From the NCBI GenBank assembly GCA_934216625.1, contig CAKQCC010000017.1, forward strand, positions 1-13,380: 13,380 nucleotides of DNA, in the 5' to 3' direction. The stretch's first letter is position 1. The number at the start of each line of letters is the position of its first letter. Below the pieces are notes generated by a model. It was not told the origin of the DNA. It was given only the letters and a program-made list of their open reading frames with translations, and searched no databases. The stretch is from an uncultured Lactobacillaceae bacterium. GTDB taxonomy: Bacteria > Bacillota > Bacilli > Lactobacillales > Lactobacillaceae. Of this stretch, positions 1 through 6,976 are shown one piece after another. Both the position numbers and the translations under genes were made by a program.

Positions 1-118
1 TCGCACGCAAATAGAAATCTCGAATTCACGAGACCACTTGCACACGTGATGTTAATATCTTGTTCACTTTTCAAAGATCAACAACCATCAGAAGCTCTCG
101 CCCCCGACGACACTTATT
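1..118 (-). other. Probable rRNA operon leader (partial), with boxA-like element
   Basis: This is the transcribed stretch downstream of the strong promoter at 119-147, and it runs out of the left edge. Read on the minus strand, 66-80 gives TGATCTTTGAAAAGT, close to the boxA antitermination element of Gram-positive rRNA leaders and spacers (TGTTCTTTGAAAACT in Bacillus). A short hairpin follows at 18-33 (5-bp stem TCTCG/CGAGA, 6-nt loop), and a GC-rich segment lies at 96-109. No ORF fits here. The rRNA gene itself is outside the window, so the identity is inferred. A tRNA cluster or another stable RNA is the alternative. Confidence 0.5.
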
Positions 119-147
119 AATGTATCACGTTAAACTATAAATGTCAA
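119..147 (-). promoter_or_regulatory. Strong sigma-A promoter reading out of the left edge
   Basis: On the minus strand there is a perfect -35 TTGACA (142-147), a 17-bp spacer and a -10 TACATT (119-124) preceded by a TG extended -10 dinucleotide. It begins only 13 bases after the stop codon of the TIGR01906 gene, with no terminator between them. The near-consensus quality fits a stable-RNA promoter. Confidence 0.7.
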
Positions 148-160
148 CATTTAACCAAAT

Positions 161-817
161 TCATTTAAAATAATTTTGATGATTAGCACGAAAGTGAGTC
201 AAGCAAAGCAATCCTAAAAGCAATAAAAACAATATTAAAATAAAAAAAGCAAAGCAAATTGCAAAATACTGACCAGGTAAAACTTGAATAATTGGATCCT
301 GGTTAACGTGAAATACCCAATCATGATTTCTAAAAGCAAGCCGATGAAATTCAATAAAAGCAGCCTGAAAATCAATCATTATCATCATTGATAAAATTAT
401 CAGACCGGTAAGGATCAGTTCAATTATTAATTCAAGTTGCCACAATAAACCGTTCCTGAATAGCTTAATCATGATTTTCAACAGCAACGGAAAAGAAACT
501 AATAAAGTAAAATTATTAAGCAGGATCAAACTCTTAACGTTACTAAAGTGAACTAGACCCGACTGCGAACTCTTAAAATAAAGCAAGCGTAAGCTAGTGT
601 TCCAAGGCGTTTGCAAATAACTTAAAATTGAGCAATAACATCTCATTAAAGAAAACTTGCTCAACCCGGAAAGCGAATCAATATGAAACCAAGAAATAGA
701 CAAATAATACAAGAATGGTGAATTAACTACTAACCACACCGAAAGTGAAGTTAAACTTACAACAATTAAAATTGCGAAAAGCCACTTTTTAATTTCAGCT
801 TTAACTATGGCTGCCAT
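161..817 (-). CDS. TIGR01906 family integral membrane protein
   Basis: This is a 218-residue membrane protein of unknown function. About four hydrophobic segments are visible: residues 12-35, 96-117, 126-148 and 186-208. The loop between the first and second segments is long and presumably external. Family assignment rests on length, topology and position: in lactobacilli a TIGR01906 membrane protein commonly follows the yutD and HAD-IIA genes. The ATG overlaps the end of the upstream phosphatase gene by 13 bp and has no clear Shine-Dalgarno sequence, so translation is probably coupled. It is the last gene of the operon. No biochemical role can be assigned. The HAD-like neighbour suggests only a shared housekeeping context. 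Confidence 0.72.
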   Translation of the reverse strand: MAAIVKAEIKKWLFAILIVVSLTSLSVWLVVNSPFLYYLSISWFHIDSLSGLSKFSLMRCYCSILSYLQTPWNTSLRLLYFKSSQSGLVHFSNVKSLILLNNFTLLVSFPLLLKIMIKLFRNGLLWQLELIIELILTGLIILSMMIMIDFQAAFIEFHRLAFRNHDWVFHVNQDPIIQVLPGQYFAICFAFFILILFLLLLGLLCLTHFRANHQNYFK

Positions 818-1584
818 TGATCAAGAGAATCAATCTGATGAGTCGGTTGAATTGGTTTCGTAGCCACCTGTTTTCTAGTGGAAACTCCCGTATAAACAAG
901 CAAAGTATCAATTCCAAAGTTAATTCCAGCCGAAATATCAGTCATATAATTATCACCAACCATTACTACCTGATCCTTATTTAAATGAATCAATTTTAAA
1001 GCGTTCGCTAAAATAATGGTTTTAGGCTTACCAATTAATTTCGGCTTAGTTTGGGTTGCGTACTCAACCATTTTTACTAGCGACCCAGCTCCCGGAAGCA
1101 TCCCCTTCTCGTTCGGGATATTAGTGTCAATATTAGTCCCGATAAACTTAGCACCGTGCTGGATTGCCAAAGTTGCAACCGCGAAATCATGGTAAGTTGC
1201 GTGAGTGTCCAAAGCTACCACCACGTATTTAGGGTGCTTAGAATCTAAGTGGAAATGCTTCCTAGTAATCGCTGCTTTAAGGCCACTTTCGCCAATTACG
1301 TAAACCGTCCGCTCATCCGAAGAATTACCGGCAACGTGATCAAGATAGTCAGCAGTTGCTAATCCAGCTGTGTAAACATTTCGGGGTTGAACGTGAATAT
1401 CATGATTAACCGCTAAATTTTTAACTACGTCAATCGGCAATTTGGTGGTGTTATTCGTAACGAACAAAAACGGAATTCGTTTCCGCTGTAATTTTTCGAT
1501 AAAACGTTTTGCAGCTGGGATCCGGTGCCGACCCCGATAAACCGTTCCGTCTAAATCAATAAAATAGCCTTGATACTTAGTCAA
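805..1584 (-). CDS. yutF: HAD-IIA family sugar/nucleotide phosphatase (YutF/NagD type, TIGR01457)
   Basis: This is a cytoplasmic HAD-superfamily phosphatase with a C2 cap, related to NagD and Bacillus YutF. From the revised start it has 259 residues, typical for TIGR01457. Motif I is DLDGT with nucleophile Asp10 and acid/base Asp12. Motif II is Thr43-Asn-Asn, the motif III lysine is Lys186 (GKPK), and motif IV is GDNYMTD with Asp211 and Asp216. All catalytic residues are present, so it should be active; the family dephosphorylates small phosphometabolites and the substrate here is not known. An upstream TTG at 1599 exists, but GAAGGGG (1591-1597) sits 6 bases before the TTG at 1584. Starting there gives the family-like N-terminus MTKYQGYFIDLDG. 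It lies 11 bp after yutD and overlaps the next gene by 13 bp. Confidence 0.9.
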   Translation of the reverse strand: MTKYQGYFIDLDGTVYRGRHRIPAAKRFIEKLQRKRIPFLFVTNNTTKLPIDVVKNLAVNHDIHVQPRNVYTAGLATADYLDHVAGNSSDERTVYVIGESGLKAAITRKHFHLDSKHPKYVVVALDTHATYHDFAVATLAIQHGAKFIGTNIDTNIPNEKGMLPGAGSLVKMVEYATQTKPKLIGKPKTIILANALKLIHLNKDQVVMVGDNYMTDISAGINFGIDTLLVYTGVSTRKQVATKPIQPTHQIDSLDQWQP

Positions 1585-1595
1585 AGCAATCCCCT

Positions 1596-2030
1596 TCAAT
1601 CTTTTCGATATTTCCTGAATCTATGATAACTAAAACGTTTTTTGCGGGGTTTAAAATCACCATTACTTTTAATTACGTCTAGATTTTTCAAAACAAAGTA
1701 AGAAACCCCAAAATTACAATATTCCATTAAAAAATCTTCCAAATAACCAATTTTCTGGTTATTAGGAACGTTTCGACCATTAGCATAGAATCCGGTCAAC
1801 CTCAGCTGATCATAACTCCAGTCACCCAGTAAATAATCAAAATTACTATAGATTGGGTTATAACGATAACTAAATTCATCCAAATCAAACGTCTGGTGAT
1901 TATCAAGCACGATCTGATAAGGATGCTGGTTAATTAAAAGTTGATCCTGACTTGCTAACTTAATTTTAGCCAAGGGTTGTCGATGCTGACGATTAACCTT
2001 AATTAAATCTTCAATTTGTTTTCGATTCAT
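1596..2030 (-). CDS. yutD: YutD family protein (DUF1027)
   Basis: This is a 144-residue soluble protein of the YutD family, which is conserved in Firmicutes and has no established function. Visible family features are the central aromatic and acidic core with FDYLLGDWSYDQLRLTGFY (about residues 64-82), followed by the YLEDFLMEYCNFG segment. The C-terminal tail is strongly basic (KPRKKRF...RFRKYRKD), which could bind nucleic acid; that is inference. It starts at an ATG with a GGAAGCGG-like ribosome binding site. It sits 17 bp after the amino-acid permease gene and 11 bp before the HAD phosphatase, consistent with one operon. The yutD-yutF linkage is known from other Firmicutes and supports the assignment. 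Confidence 0.88.
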   Translation of the reverse strand: MNRKQIEDLIKVNRQHRQPLAKIKLASQDQLLINQHPYQIVLDNHQTFDLDEFSYRYNPIYSNFDYLLGDWSYDQLRLTGFYANGRNVPNNQKIGYLEDFLMEYCNFGVSYFVLKNLDVIKSNGDFKPRKKRFSYHRFRKYRKD

Positions 2031-2047
2031 AATTCCGCTTCCGTTAA

Positions 2048-3415
2048 CTAACTATTTATTTTTGACTTACGATGAATAATCCGAACTAGATACATCCCAA
2101 ATAACCAAATTAATGATCCGACCAAAGCAATCAGGGTTTGCAAACGCAGTAACAGGATTACCGCTACGAATCCCAAAAACACCAAGACGAAATAATCACT
2201 CAGTGGGTACACCGGCATTTTAAAGGTTAACTGTGACGTCAAATGACGGCGGTTAATTAATCGACGGTACTTCAAGTGGGCCAAAACAATCATCCCCCAA
2301 ATATAAAGGAAACAAGTTGTCGCAACACTTGAGATTAGTAAAAAGACTTGGTTGGATATGATTAAGCTCAAACCAACCGAAATCGCAATCACTGCCGTTG
2401 AAAAAGCAATTGCGTTAAACGGGACTTGGTGCTTAGACAGCCGGTTCATCATTCGGCCCCATTTTGAATCGCTAGAATCACAAAGTGAAAACGCCATTCG
2501 ACCGGTCGTAAAAATTCCACTATTGCAAGAGGAAAGTGCCGCCGTCAAAACCACGAAGTTAATAATTGCGGCTGCTGATTTAATGCCAACGTCAGCAAAG
2601 ACCTGAACGAACGGACTGGCCGAAGCTGAAAAATGAGTCCATGGATAAATGCACATCAAAGCCAATAATGAACCAACGTAGAATAAAAGGATTCGGATCG
2701 GAACGTCATTAATGCATTTGGGAATTTCTTTTCGCGGATTTTTGGTTTCAGCAGCGGTCATCCCAATCATTTCGATGCCAACAAAGCTAAAGACCACCAT
2801 CTGAAAAGAAAGCAGAAGTCCCCGGATTCCGTGGGCCAAAAGACCGTAATGAACTAAATTAGCCAGGCTAGCTTCACCGGCATTCGTCTGATAATGCATC
2901 ATGATCATCACAATGCCAACCAGAATCAAAAGCACGATCGAAATGATTTTAATAATCGCAAACCAAAATTCAGTTTCACCAAAGACCGAAACGTTGTTTG
3001 AATTTAGCCAAAATAAAATTACTAAAACAACTAATCCGGTTACCCACACCGGCAACCGCGGAAACCAGAATTTCATGTACATTCCAGACGCGGTAATTTC
3101 GGCCATGGCAATTGTGATCCAGCAAGCCCAGTAAGTCCAGCCGACCACGAAGCCATTAGTGGCTCCCAAATATTTAACGATAAATTCAATATAAGAACGA
3201 CATTGTGGATCAGACATCAGCAATTCGCCCAGTGCCCGCATGATTAAAAAGCAGGCCAACCCAGCCACCAAATAAGCCAGGACAATTGCTGGACCAGCAA
3301 GATGAATTGACTGACCAGCTCCCAAGAAAAGCCCGGTGCCGATCGTGCCGCCAAGCGCGATCAATTGAACATGACGGGGCTTTAAGCCATGCGATAAATG
3401 ATTTTGATTTCTCAT
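2048..3415 (-). CDS. Amino-acid permease, APC superfamily (AAT family)
   Basis: This is a proton-coupled amino-acid uptake permease of the cytoplasmic membrane, 455 residues with about 12 transmembrane helices, the usual size. The N-terminal family signature is intact: GLKPRHVQLIALGGTIGTGLFLGAG-type helix 1 (residues 10-34), then MRALGELL at the end of helix 2. The conserved AAETKNPRKEIP loop after helix 6 is also present. The substrate cannot be read from the sequence; relatives carry aromatic amino acids, proline, GABA, lysine or histidine. The ATG at 3415 is preferred over the ATG at 3424, because AAAGGA lies directly against the first ATG but about 10 bases before the second. A promoter lies at 3451-3479. 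The gene heads the operon with yutD, 17 bp downstream. Confidence 0.9.
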   Translation of the reverse strand: MRNQNHLSHGLKPRHVQLIALGGTIGTGLFLGAGQSIHLAGPAIVLAYLVAGLACFLIMRALGELLMSDPQCRSYIEFIVKYLGATNGFVVGWTYWACWITIAMAEITASGMYMKFWFPRLPVWVTGLVVLVILFWLNSNNVSVFGETEFWFAIIKIISIVLLILVGIVMIMMHYQTNAGEASLANLVHYGLLAHGIRGLLLSFQMVVFSFVGIEMIGMTAAETKNPRKEIPKCINDVPIRILLFYVGSLLALMCIYPWTHFSASASPFVQVFADVGIKSAAAIINFVVLTAALSSCNSGIFTTGRMAFSLCDSSDSKWGRMMNRLSKHQVPFNAIAFSTAVIAISVGLSLIISNQVFLLISSVATTCFLYIWGMIVLAHLKYRRLINRRHLTSQLTFKMPVYPLSDYFVLVFLGFVAVILLLRLQTLIALVGSLIWLFGMYLVRIIHRKSKINS

Positions 3416-3450
3416 TTTCAACATTTCCTTTAATCAAAACCTTTAATTTA

Positions 3451-3479
3451 ATTTTAAAACAATCAAACATACTAAACAA
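3451..3479 (-). promoter_or_regulatory. Promoter of the permease-yutD-yutF operon
   Basis: Minus-strand -35 TTGTTT (3474-3479), 17-bp spacer, -10 TAAAAT (3451-3456), about 36 bases before the permease start. It lies between the C39 peptidase terminator and the permease gene, as expected for an independent transcript. Confidence 0.55.
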
Positions 3480-3507
3480 TATCGGCAAAAGAAATTAATT
3501 TTTCCAA

Positions 3508-3540
3508 ACAAAAAAGCACTTCTCAAATTGAGAAGTGTTT
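3508..3540 (-). terminator. Rho-independent terminator after the C39 peptidase gene
   Basis: The near-perfect stem CACTTCTCAA/TTGAGAAGTG (3517-3537) is followed on the minus strand by C and a run of six T. It lies about 30 bases after the stop codon at 3569 and closes the hydrolase block. The plus-strand side lacks a long T run, so it acts mainly leftward. Confidence 0.9.
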
Positions 3541-3568
3541 AACGATTAAATTAGAATTTCAATCTTAA

Positions 3569-4534
3569 TTATTCAGCAACTAATGCTGACTTGCGATTAT
3601 TACCACGAACGTGAGCGTATTCGTAATTAAACCGCTTCATTGAGTACCAGCTAACGGCACCGCGGTCGAACATCGGGTTTCGACCTTGAGTATAAGCACC
3701 ATCGTACTTACTGAAGTAAAGTGGGTCGTAAACTCTGAACTCACCGTTCCGGTAAGCCGTAATTACTTTACAATGGTTCCGGTTATGGTCAGCCGGTAAT
3801 TGATAAGATGAGTAACCATAGAACAATACTGGATGACCGCTCTGAACGTACATCTTAATCTGGTTAGTCGAAGCACCAGAAATGTCATGAATCCGTTTCG
3901 TCCAATGATGCGCATAGCGAGTTAACGCAGCTGCGGTAATGACGTGGCCGAAGCCAGCACCAGTATAAACGCTACCGCGCTGACCACCTCTGGCCGGTAC
4001 CATCGGAGTATGACGGAAAATGTACGGCATGCTGACGTGGTGACCAGTTGAACGAATCATCATTGCTAACGATGCTTCAGCACAGCCCCATGGAGCGTAA
4101 ACCGGACGATATTGACTAACGTACGGAACTTGCTTTAGGTAAACGTTCTTATTAGTCTTAACTACGGCGTGGCTGTTAATGAAGCCATAGTATTTATTAG
4201 GCTTAGTATAAAGTCGGTAATACATCCCGTGACGGCCAATGTTCCGTTCACCATTAACGTTAAAAGTCCAGTGGAAATAGTGACCGGAATTAGCAACCTT
4301 ATTCCAGTTATTTTTGTATAAACCATAGCCACGATTAGCAATAAAGACTTTACTGCGATAGCTTCGCCAATCGTTGGTGTTCTGTGGATTTTGCTTTGAA
4401 ACTTGCTTCTGAGCTACGGCAGTAGTCGCCGGCTGTTGTGCATTCGCGGAAACGTGGTGAACCGCCGGAGCAATTCCAAATAGCAAGGCTGAAGTACCAA
4501 GGACTCCAAGCCATTTTGCAAAATGACGTTGCAT
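3569..4534 (-). CDS. Secreted C39-family cysteine peptidase with SH3-like repeat region
   Basis: This is a 321-residue exported protein with a C-terminal papain-like domain of the Peptidase_C39_2 type. The signal peptide covers residues 1-32 (MQRHFAKWLG, hydrophobic core, cleavage probably at ANA|QQ). A region at about 55-125 with YYRLYTKPNKYYGFINSHAVVK resembles SH3/GW wall-binding repeats. The peptidase domain begins near 132 (YLKQVPYVSQ). It holds the candidate nucleophile Cys151 in WGCAEASLAMM, His254 in HNRNHCKVITAY and Asp270 in FRVYDPL. The ATG at 4534 has a perfect GGAGG 7 bases upstream; an in-frame ATG at 4549 would overlap that site and is rejected. It has its own promoter and is followed by a strong terminator. 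There is no ABC transporter domain, so it is not a bacteriocin exporter. The substrate is unknown, possibly a wall peptide or a surface protein. Confidence 0.85.
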   Translation of the reverse strand: MQRHFAKWLGVLGTSALLFGIAPAVHHVSANAQQPATTAVAQKQVSKQNPQNTNDWRSYRSKVFIANRGYGLYKNNWNKVANSGHYFHWTFNVNGERNIGRHGMYYRLYTKPNKYYGFINSHAVVKTNKNVYLKQVPYVSQYRPVYAPWGCAEASLAMMIRSTGHHVSMPYIFRHTPMVPARGGQRGSVYTGAGFGHVITAAALTRYAHHWTKRIHDISGASTNQIKMYVQSGHPVLFYGYSSYQLPADHNRNHCKVITAYRNGEFRVYDPLYFSKYDGAYTQGRNPMFDRGAVSWYSMKRFNYEYAHVRGNNRKSALVAE

Positions 4535-4565
4535 GTCTATTCCTCCCATGAATTAAACAATTTTA

Positions 4566-4574
4566 ATTATAGCA
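4566..4574 (-). promoter_or_regulatory. Extended -10 promoter of the C39 peptidase gene
   Basis: On the minus strand, TGC precedes a perfect TATAAT (-10 at 4566-4571), 31 bases before the start codon at 4534. No good -35 is visible at the expected distance, as is common for extended -10 promoters. Read-through from the upstream NAD(P)H-binding gene is also possible, because no terminator separates them. Confidence 0.65.
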
Positions 4575-4601
4575 TTTTTTGAACCAATTTAAATTAATTA
4601 T

Positions 4602-5243
4602 TTAGTAAAATGACGGTTTGGCAAAATTGGTGTTTGGCTCACCCAAACCAATGCTCTGGTGTTGATATTCAGGCCGGTCATTTTGAATCAAATCGCATAC
4701 GAATTTAGCGACTGCTTGCCGAGTAATCTGGGCTGACTTCAATGGTTCATCCTGTTTGGTAACTTCGTATTCAACGTTGCCATCCTGGTTATATAGCCAG
4801 GTAACTCGCATGTTAGTGTAATTCAGATCAGAATTTTCAACAATCTTAGCGGTTTTAGCGTGTTTAGTAATTGAAGGACCAATCATCATCTGGTTCCACT
4901 GACCAAACTTGCCAGGAACCTCGTGACGAGTGCCCAAGATGTTCATGCAGACAATCCGGCTAACGCCAGCATCATCCATCGCCTTCACAATCGTCTGGGT
5001 AGCTTGCGGTGAACTCATGTTGTCAACGTAAACCAGGTCAACGCCTTTAATGGCGGGTAAAAGTGATTTCTCGTCGTTGAAATCACCATCGAAAATTTTT
5101 TCACGGTTCGAATCGGTAACGTGAAGACGTTGCTTGCCGTTGCGGGCCAGTAAATTCATGCGAACGCTGGTCTGTTTTAATAAATCTTGAATTAAGTACC
5201 CGGAAACTTGTCCGGCAGCACCTAAAATTGCAACTTTTGTCAT
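4602..5243 (-). CDS. NAD(P)H-binding atypical short-chain dehydrogenase (NmrA/SDR5-like)
   Basis: This is a 213-residue cytoplasmic Rossmann-fold protein. The N-terminus shows a beta-strand followed by the dinucleotide-binding glycine motif GAAGQVSG (residues 8-15). A DGDF segment follows (about residue 52), and then the VDLVYVDN strand, as in NAD(P)-binding domain proteins of the NmrA/YwnB type. There is no classical YxxxK catalytic pair, so it may be a reductase of unusual substrates or a redox sensor; the substrate is unknown. The ATG has AAGGAG about 8 bases upstream. It follows the dipeptidase gene by 37 bp on the same strand, so it is probably co-transcribed, although its function has no obvious link to peptide hydrolysis. 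Confidence 0.83.
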   Translation of the reverse strand: MTKVAILGAAGQVSGYLIQDLLKQTSVRMNLLARNGKQRLHVTDSNREKIFDGDFNDEKSLLPAIKGVDLVYVDNMSSPQATQTIVKAMDDAGVSRIVCMNILGTRHEVPGKFGQWNQMMIGPSITKHAKTAKIVENSDLNYTNMRVTWLYNQDGNVEYEVTKQDEPLKSAQITRQAVAKFVCDLIQNDRPEYQHQSIGLGEPNTNFAKPSFY

Positions 5244-5280
5244 GTAATTATCTCCTTATGATCTTTATAATCTATTAAAA

Positions 5281-6708
5281 TTAACCAAACGTGATTTGGG
5301 AAAGATGCAACGATTCCTTAATCAGATTACTAATCAAATGCTTAGTCTTTGCGCTAACATGATTAGCCGTCGTATCAGTTGATTTAGTCAAGAAATCAGT
5401 TAACTGTTGACCGTTAAGCTTTTTAGCTTTCATGTCAGTCTGATTAATCCGATGAATGCCGTACGCTTGAGATGCTTTAACGTACTGATTCACTTCATTA
5501 ATAAAATGATGGTAATGAGGCTCAATCAGTACCGGTAAAGTTTTATACATCCAATAAGCACTCTTCATCGTGACTTCAGTACCTGTCGTCTGGTAATTCT
5601 TTGGCGTATGATTAATATTAGCATAAAACGGTACGTATGGACTATACGACAAGAATCCCATGGCTAACCACTCTATCGCCGCATATTGTGGGCTTGCGTT
5701 GTTACGAATCTGTAAGATGTGGGTAACTTGGTTCCGATCAATCGCAATTGGCCTAAAAACAGGATGCTTTAGCAATGCAGGATGTGTAAATGGATCGTAA
5801 GGTGTTTGCTGGTAATGGGACGATAAGAAGTAACCAATATCCTGAATCGTCAGTTTCCGATTAGCATGCTGAATAAACGGAATATTCTGACTAGTTGGTG
5901 ACTGTTTAACCTCAGGTGTGAATAATTTCTGACCATACCAAGCCCGCGGGGTATTATAATGAGCATCAAATTCAGTATGAGTCCCGGCAATGTTACGAAA
6001 GTTAAATGTTCTAGGATTTAAATTCAGATGATAATGATCAACGAATTGCTTTAAATCTGATGAATACATAAAGTTTTTGTGATCGTTGAAATCAATATCT
6101 TGAATACTAATCTGATTAGGCGCAATCGCATAAGCATCATCTGGAATCCGGCAAGCTACCCAATGATGTCCACCGGCAGTTTCCATATACCAGACTTCGT
6201 TATGATCTGAGAACGAAATTCCGTTACTTTCACCGGTCCCATACTTGCTGATTAAACGACCAAGACGCTGAACGCCCTGCCGAGCATTATCAATGTAAGG
6301 CAACACCAGTGTTAACATGCTCTCTTCGTTAACACCATGCTTAACTAATGGGTCGCAGCCTAAAAATCTTTCGTTAGAATACGTAGTCTCAGTAGAGCTC
6401 ATAGCAACGTTCTTCTCATTAATGCCGCCTTCTTCGTATTCATAAGACGAGTTTCCGTATCTAGGTGATGTCATAGGTTCACAGGTATAACGATAAGCAT
6501 GATCCGGTAAGGGTATTTTTACACCCGTTTCGCGAGATTTAAAAATTTTGTGAGATTGATTTTTAGCTGGTCGTACTGTAAATTTAATTGGACCGACAGG
6601 ACCGTAATAATCTTCATCCCTAGCGATAATGGTTGACCCATCAGCACTGGCTTTTTTACCAACTAAGATTGTAGTACAAGATAAGTTTTTATTTTTAGTT
6701 TTATTCAT
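5281..6708 (-). CDS. pepD: C69 family dipeptidase (PepD type)
   Basis: This is an intracellular Ntn-hydrolase dipeptidase of 475 residues, typical for lactobacillar PepD, which cleaves a broad range of dipeptides. The segment CTTILVGKKASADGSTIIARDED carries the presumed N-terminal nucleophile Cys11, exposed by removal of a short propeptide as in the C69 family. Other family features are EEGGINEKNVAMSSTET, the GTGESNGISFSDHNEVWYMET core and the W-rich AIEWLAMG segment in the C-terminal half. There is no signal peptide, so it acts in the cytoplasm. The ATG at 6708 is chosen over the TTG at 6714 because AAGGAG lies 8 bases before it but only 2 before the TTG. That ribosome binding site overlaps the stop codon of the preceding small membrane protein gene (12-bp gap), which suggests coupling. 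Confidence 0.92.
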   Translation of the reverse strand: MNKTKNKNLSCTTILVGKKASADGSTIIARDEDYYGPVGPIKFTVRPAKNQSHKIFKSRETGVKIPLPDHAYRYTCEPMTSPRYGNSSYEYEEGGINEKNVAMSSTETTYSNERFLGCDPLVKHGVNEESMLTLVLPYIDNARQGVQRLGRLISKYGTGESNGISFSDHNEVWYMETAGGHHWVACRIPDDAYAIAPNQISIQDIDFNDHKNFMYSSDLKQFVDHYHLNLNPRTFNFRNIAGTHTEFDAHYNTPRAWYGQKLFTPEVKQSPTSQNIPFIQHANRKLTIQDIGYFLSSHYQQTPYDPFTHPALLKHPVFRPIAIDRNQVTHILQIRNNASPQYAAIEWLAMGFLSYSPYVPFYANINHTPKNYQTTGTEVTMKSAYWMYKTLPVLIEPHYHHFINEVNQYVKASQAYGIHRINQTDMKAKKLNGQQLTDFLTKSTDTTANHVSAKTKHLISNLIKESLHLSQITFG

Positions 6709-6720
6709 AATCAACGCTCC

Positions 6721-6966
6721 TTAATTATTTTCGTGTTCGTATTCTTCATTGTCGGCAATCATCCGTTTAGCCCGGTGAACAATTCCAAAATGATACATAA
6801 GTATTGAAATACTTAGGAATAGAATTGGACCGACAACCGTCCAAATCGCCGTGGAATATTGATGCTGCATTACTGGCAGTGCAATATTCATAACTACGCC
6901 GAACGCCAAAGCTAGTACAACCAGGCCAGAAACTAAGTAAGTTGCCGTCATACTATGAAAGAACAC
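6721..6966 (-). CDS. Small membrane protein, two predicted helices, unknown function
   Basis: This is an 81-residue protein read from a GTG, or 76 residues from the ATG at 6951. Hydrophobic segments at about residues 10-30 and 38-60 are followed by a basic then acidic tail (HRAKRMIADNEEYEHENN), so the tail probably faces the cytoplasm. I do not recognise a family. Neither start has a good Shine-Dalgarno sequence. The GTG lies 10 bp after the stop codon of the NlpC/P60 gene, which points to translational coupling. The gene lies between a wall hydrolase gene and pepD in one run of minus-strand genes. Its coding status rests on the packing, the clean two-helix pattern and the pepD ribosome binding site overlapping its stop. 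Confidence 0.65.
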   Translation of the reverse strand: MFFHSMTATYLVSGLVVLALAFGVVMNIALPVMQHQYSTAIWTVVGPILFLSISILMYHFGIVHRAKRMIADNEEYEHENN

Positions 6967-6976
6967 GATTTTTTAG

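Noticed and set aside
2352..3134. Plus-strand ORFs inside the amino-acid permease gene (2352-2606, 2901-3134)
   Set aside because: They are antisense to a clear 12-helix permease with intact signatures, have no ribosome binding sites and show low-complexity translations.
3569..4534. Bacteriocin-processing C39 ABC exporter
   Set aside because: It has a signal peptide and no transmembrane or ATPase domain, and no bacteriocin precursor with a double-glycine leader was seen nearby.
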